Shown piece after piece: positions 62,478 through 64,000 of a stretch of 64,000 bases of DNA. The DNA is from Phymatolithon calcareum (taxonomy: Eukaryota; Rhodophyta; Florideophyceae; Hapalidiales), in assembly GCA_977006965.1 (NCBI GenBank), contig OZ345381.1, positions 868,001 through 932,000 on the forward strand. The letters are read 5' to 3'. The position numbers and the translations under genes are program-made. The notes under the pieces were generated by a model. The model saw nothing but the letters and a program-made list of their open reading frames with translations. It was not told where the DNA came from and searched no databases. Position 1 is the stretch's first letter, and each line of letters starts with the position of its first letter.

Positions 62478-62603
62478 GGATATCGCGGTTACGCGAGTAC
62501 CCAGAATGAATGCAGTCCAGGAGCATCTTAGAGGCCCCCTAGATGTTGAGTAGCGAACACTATGTGTAGCTTAGATATCCTGCAATAAAGGAAAGAAAGA
62601 ACC
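62478..62603 (+). mobile_element. SINE-like element, copy d
   Basis: It shares TTACGCGAGTACCCAGAATG, CATCTTAGAGGCCCCCTAG, ATGTTGAGTAGC and the tail CTGCAATAAAGGAAAGAAAG with the element at 38931-39065. It lies outside the tandem block, so the family is dispersed. The 5' end is truncated or diverged. Confidence 0.7.
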
Positions 62604-63740
62604 TTGCCGCACGGTCGGTGTCGCAATGCACGGAAAAGAAGCTGCTGCTGAGATATCACAGAGCTGTCGCCTTGTCGCGCATCGCTTTTTAAGCGGCAAT
62701 ATCGTCATAGAGTCGTCGAGGAGGTCATCGAGCTCATCGCGAATGGTCTGTTAAACATATCTCTGGGTGTGAAACCGCGCATGGTGCAGAGTATCGAATC
62801 CACGACTTGTTATGCCCTGCAGTTTTTTAACGTCGAACATGGAAACGTCGCCATTGGTGCAGAAAGTCTTCACCGACCTCAACCGAGCTCCAATGGTTAA
62901 GAAAGTTTAGCCGATCAGTTATCCCACCTCTTTGGAATTCTTGCAGTAAATGGTGCTCATGATGGACAGAATGTTCGGCACCCTGCCATAGTTCATTTAC
63001 AAGGCCGTGCACAACTCCCGGCTCCCTGTTCCGGCTTCGGTTCGGCACTCGGTCAACACTTTGAAGGAAAAGAAATGACGATGAATCAGGGATTCATTCA
63101 TAATTGTTCATCGCATCTGTGCACAATTCTATCCACAATAGTTTGACGGCAGAGAAGCTTCTGTGCGCTAGTTACCTCGTTCCCCTATGATCGCCATATG
63201 CAGCCATTTCATATCAGGACCAGTCCTCCAGTTGATGCCACAATCACTCCTATGCCTGCAAGGAAACCCACATGCTGACGATGCTACAACGTGGAGCAAT
63301 CTCGACGCTGTCAGTATATCACATCATTCTTTGGCAGCTATGATTGCAAAAAGAGGTCGGGGTGCAATTATTTATTGCAATTGGTGCAAGGGACTGCAAT
63401 AGCTACGATATTGAAATGACATTTCAGCAACATATTGCTATTGCAATCATATTGGTGCCATCCCTGACTGGACGCTTGTAAAAATAGCGATATATCGAAC
63501 TCTAAAAAATTCCATCACATACCCGTTAAAATTAGATTTTTTAATCGATTTTAATCGATTGAAACCGACTATGATACGGTTGGACTACGGCCACGGTGCA
63601 TAAGTATTTGGTCCGCACGGGGCTTTGGAAACGAGCAACGGCATTTTTCGATCTCCCCCACGGACCGTTACATTACAGTGTAAGTGTGTTGTGCAGTATC
63701 ATAGATGGCCTGGTTTGGACCGTGCTTGTCCACGGCGATA

Positions 63741-63781
63741 TTTGTATAATACACGGACATGATGTCCGTGTATTATACAAA
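63741..63781. repeat. Perfect palindrome, 20-bp arms, 1-nt spacer
   Basis: The arms 63741-63760 and 63762-63781 are exact reverse complements around a single G; the centre is ACATGATGT. Confidence 0.97.
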
Positions 63782-63800
63782 CTTGGCCGTTTTCATTTGA

Positions 63801-63853
63801 ACAGTTTTCCCTCTGCTGCGCAACATCATGTTGCGCTGTCGAGGGGAAACTGT
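63801..63853. repeat. Palindrome, 26-bp arms, 1-nt spacer
   Basis: The arms 63801-63826 and 63828-63853 match at 22 of 26 positions around a single C; the centre is GCGCAACATCATGTTGCGC. Confidence 0.95.
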
Positions 63854-64000
63854 GATCATGAAGTTGATACAGTACTGTATTGCTCTAGCGCTGATCAGCG
63901 CTCCCTTAGGGCAATATCATATGGAACAGAAGCTCGTCGACGATTACACGAGGAATTCCCCATGGTGCATCTGCTGCAGCTTAGCTTGAAATTGAGTGCA

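Larger units (their letters stand above)
62604..64000. other. Window end, no supported gene, palindrome cluster
   Basis: No supported coding region. Two palindromes with 1-nt spacers lie at 63741-63781 and 63801-63853, only 19 bp apart. Confidence 0.5.

Noticed and set aside
63087-63462. Possible second hAT-like element (CAGGGAT at both ends)
   Set aside because: Only about seven terminal bases match as inverted repeats, with no target duplication and no transposase sequence.

Overview
The window looks like nuclear DNA of a unicellular alga, most likely an intron-poor red alga (an inference). The evidence: most genes are single-exon, and the three introns I can place are short (85, 86 and 113 bp, all GT-AG). 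There is a front-end acyl-lipid delta-5 desaturase of the arachidonate/EPA type, a starch-binding (CBM53-like) protein, 4-hydroxyphenylpyruvate dioxygenase, and N-termini with an early Phe that resemble red-algal plastid transit peptides. Several ORFs only appear to start upstream because of TTG/GTG codons; I moved those starts to ATG.

Layout. 0.3-14.1 kb is a gene-rich left arm: two related multi-pass membrane proteins (363-1103, 4093-5123, both minus) with a dead LINE fragment and a long hairpin between them; a CBM53/EF-hand protein (5480-6406); a second LINE fragment; a cytochrome b5-fused delta-5 desaturase (8914-10515); a Gln/Ala-rich putative nuclear protein (10964-12892); and a membrane protein (13358-14122).

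14.6-46.2 kb is a repeat-rich block dominated by one tandem segmental duplication. Copy 1 is about 14868-26938 and copy 2 about 27008-45888. Copy 2 ends in an intact KEOPS subunit Pcc1 gene and an intact guanylate kinase. Copy 1 has lost Pcc1 and keeps only a truncated guanylate kinase with a stop. Comparing the copies gives filled and empty sites for several insertions: a nested LINE cluster with target-site duplications (27910-33235), a hAT-like DNA transposon (37554-38773), a SINE-like element (38931-39065), LTR-like insertions and short LINE tails. Both copies carry degenerate members of an acidic, unrecognised gene family.

47.4-60.9 kb is a second gene-rich arm: a ZIP metal transporter (47419-48358, one intron), a secreted or lumenal cupin/JmjC-like protein without iron ligands (48456-49970), a pirin-like protein without metal ligands (55064-56158), HPPD (57260-58408) and a CDCA7-type zinc-finger protein (59441-60870, one intron). 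50-55 kb and 61-64 kb hold little that I can support as genes.

The most unusual signal is a set of long perfect or near-perfect inverted repeats scattered over the window. At least six have arms of 15-45 bp and a spacer of exactly one base. At least one (35922-36004) exists in only one of the two tandem copies, so such palindromes are forming or being lost on a recent time scale.
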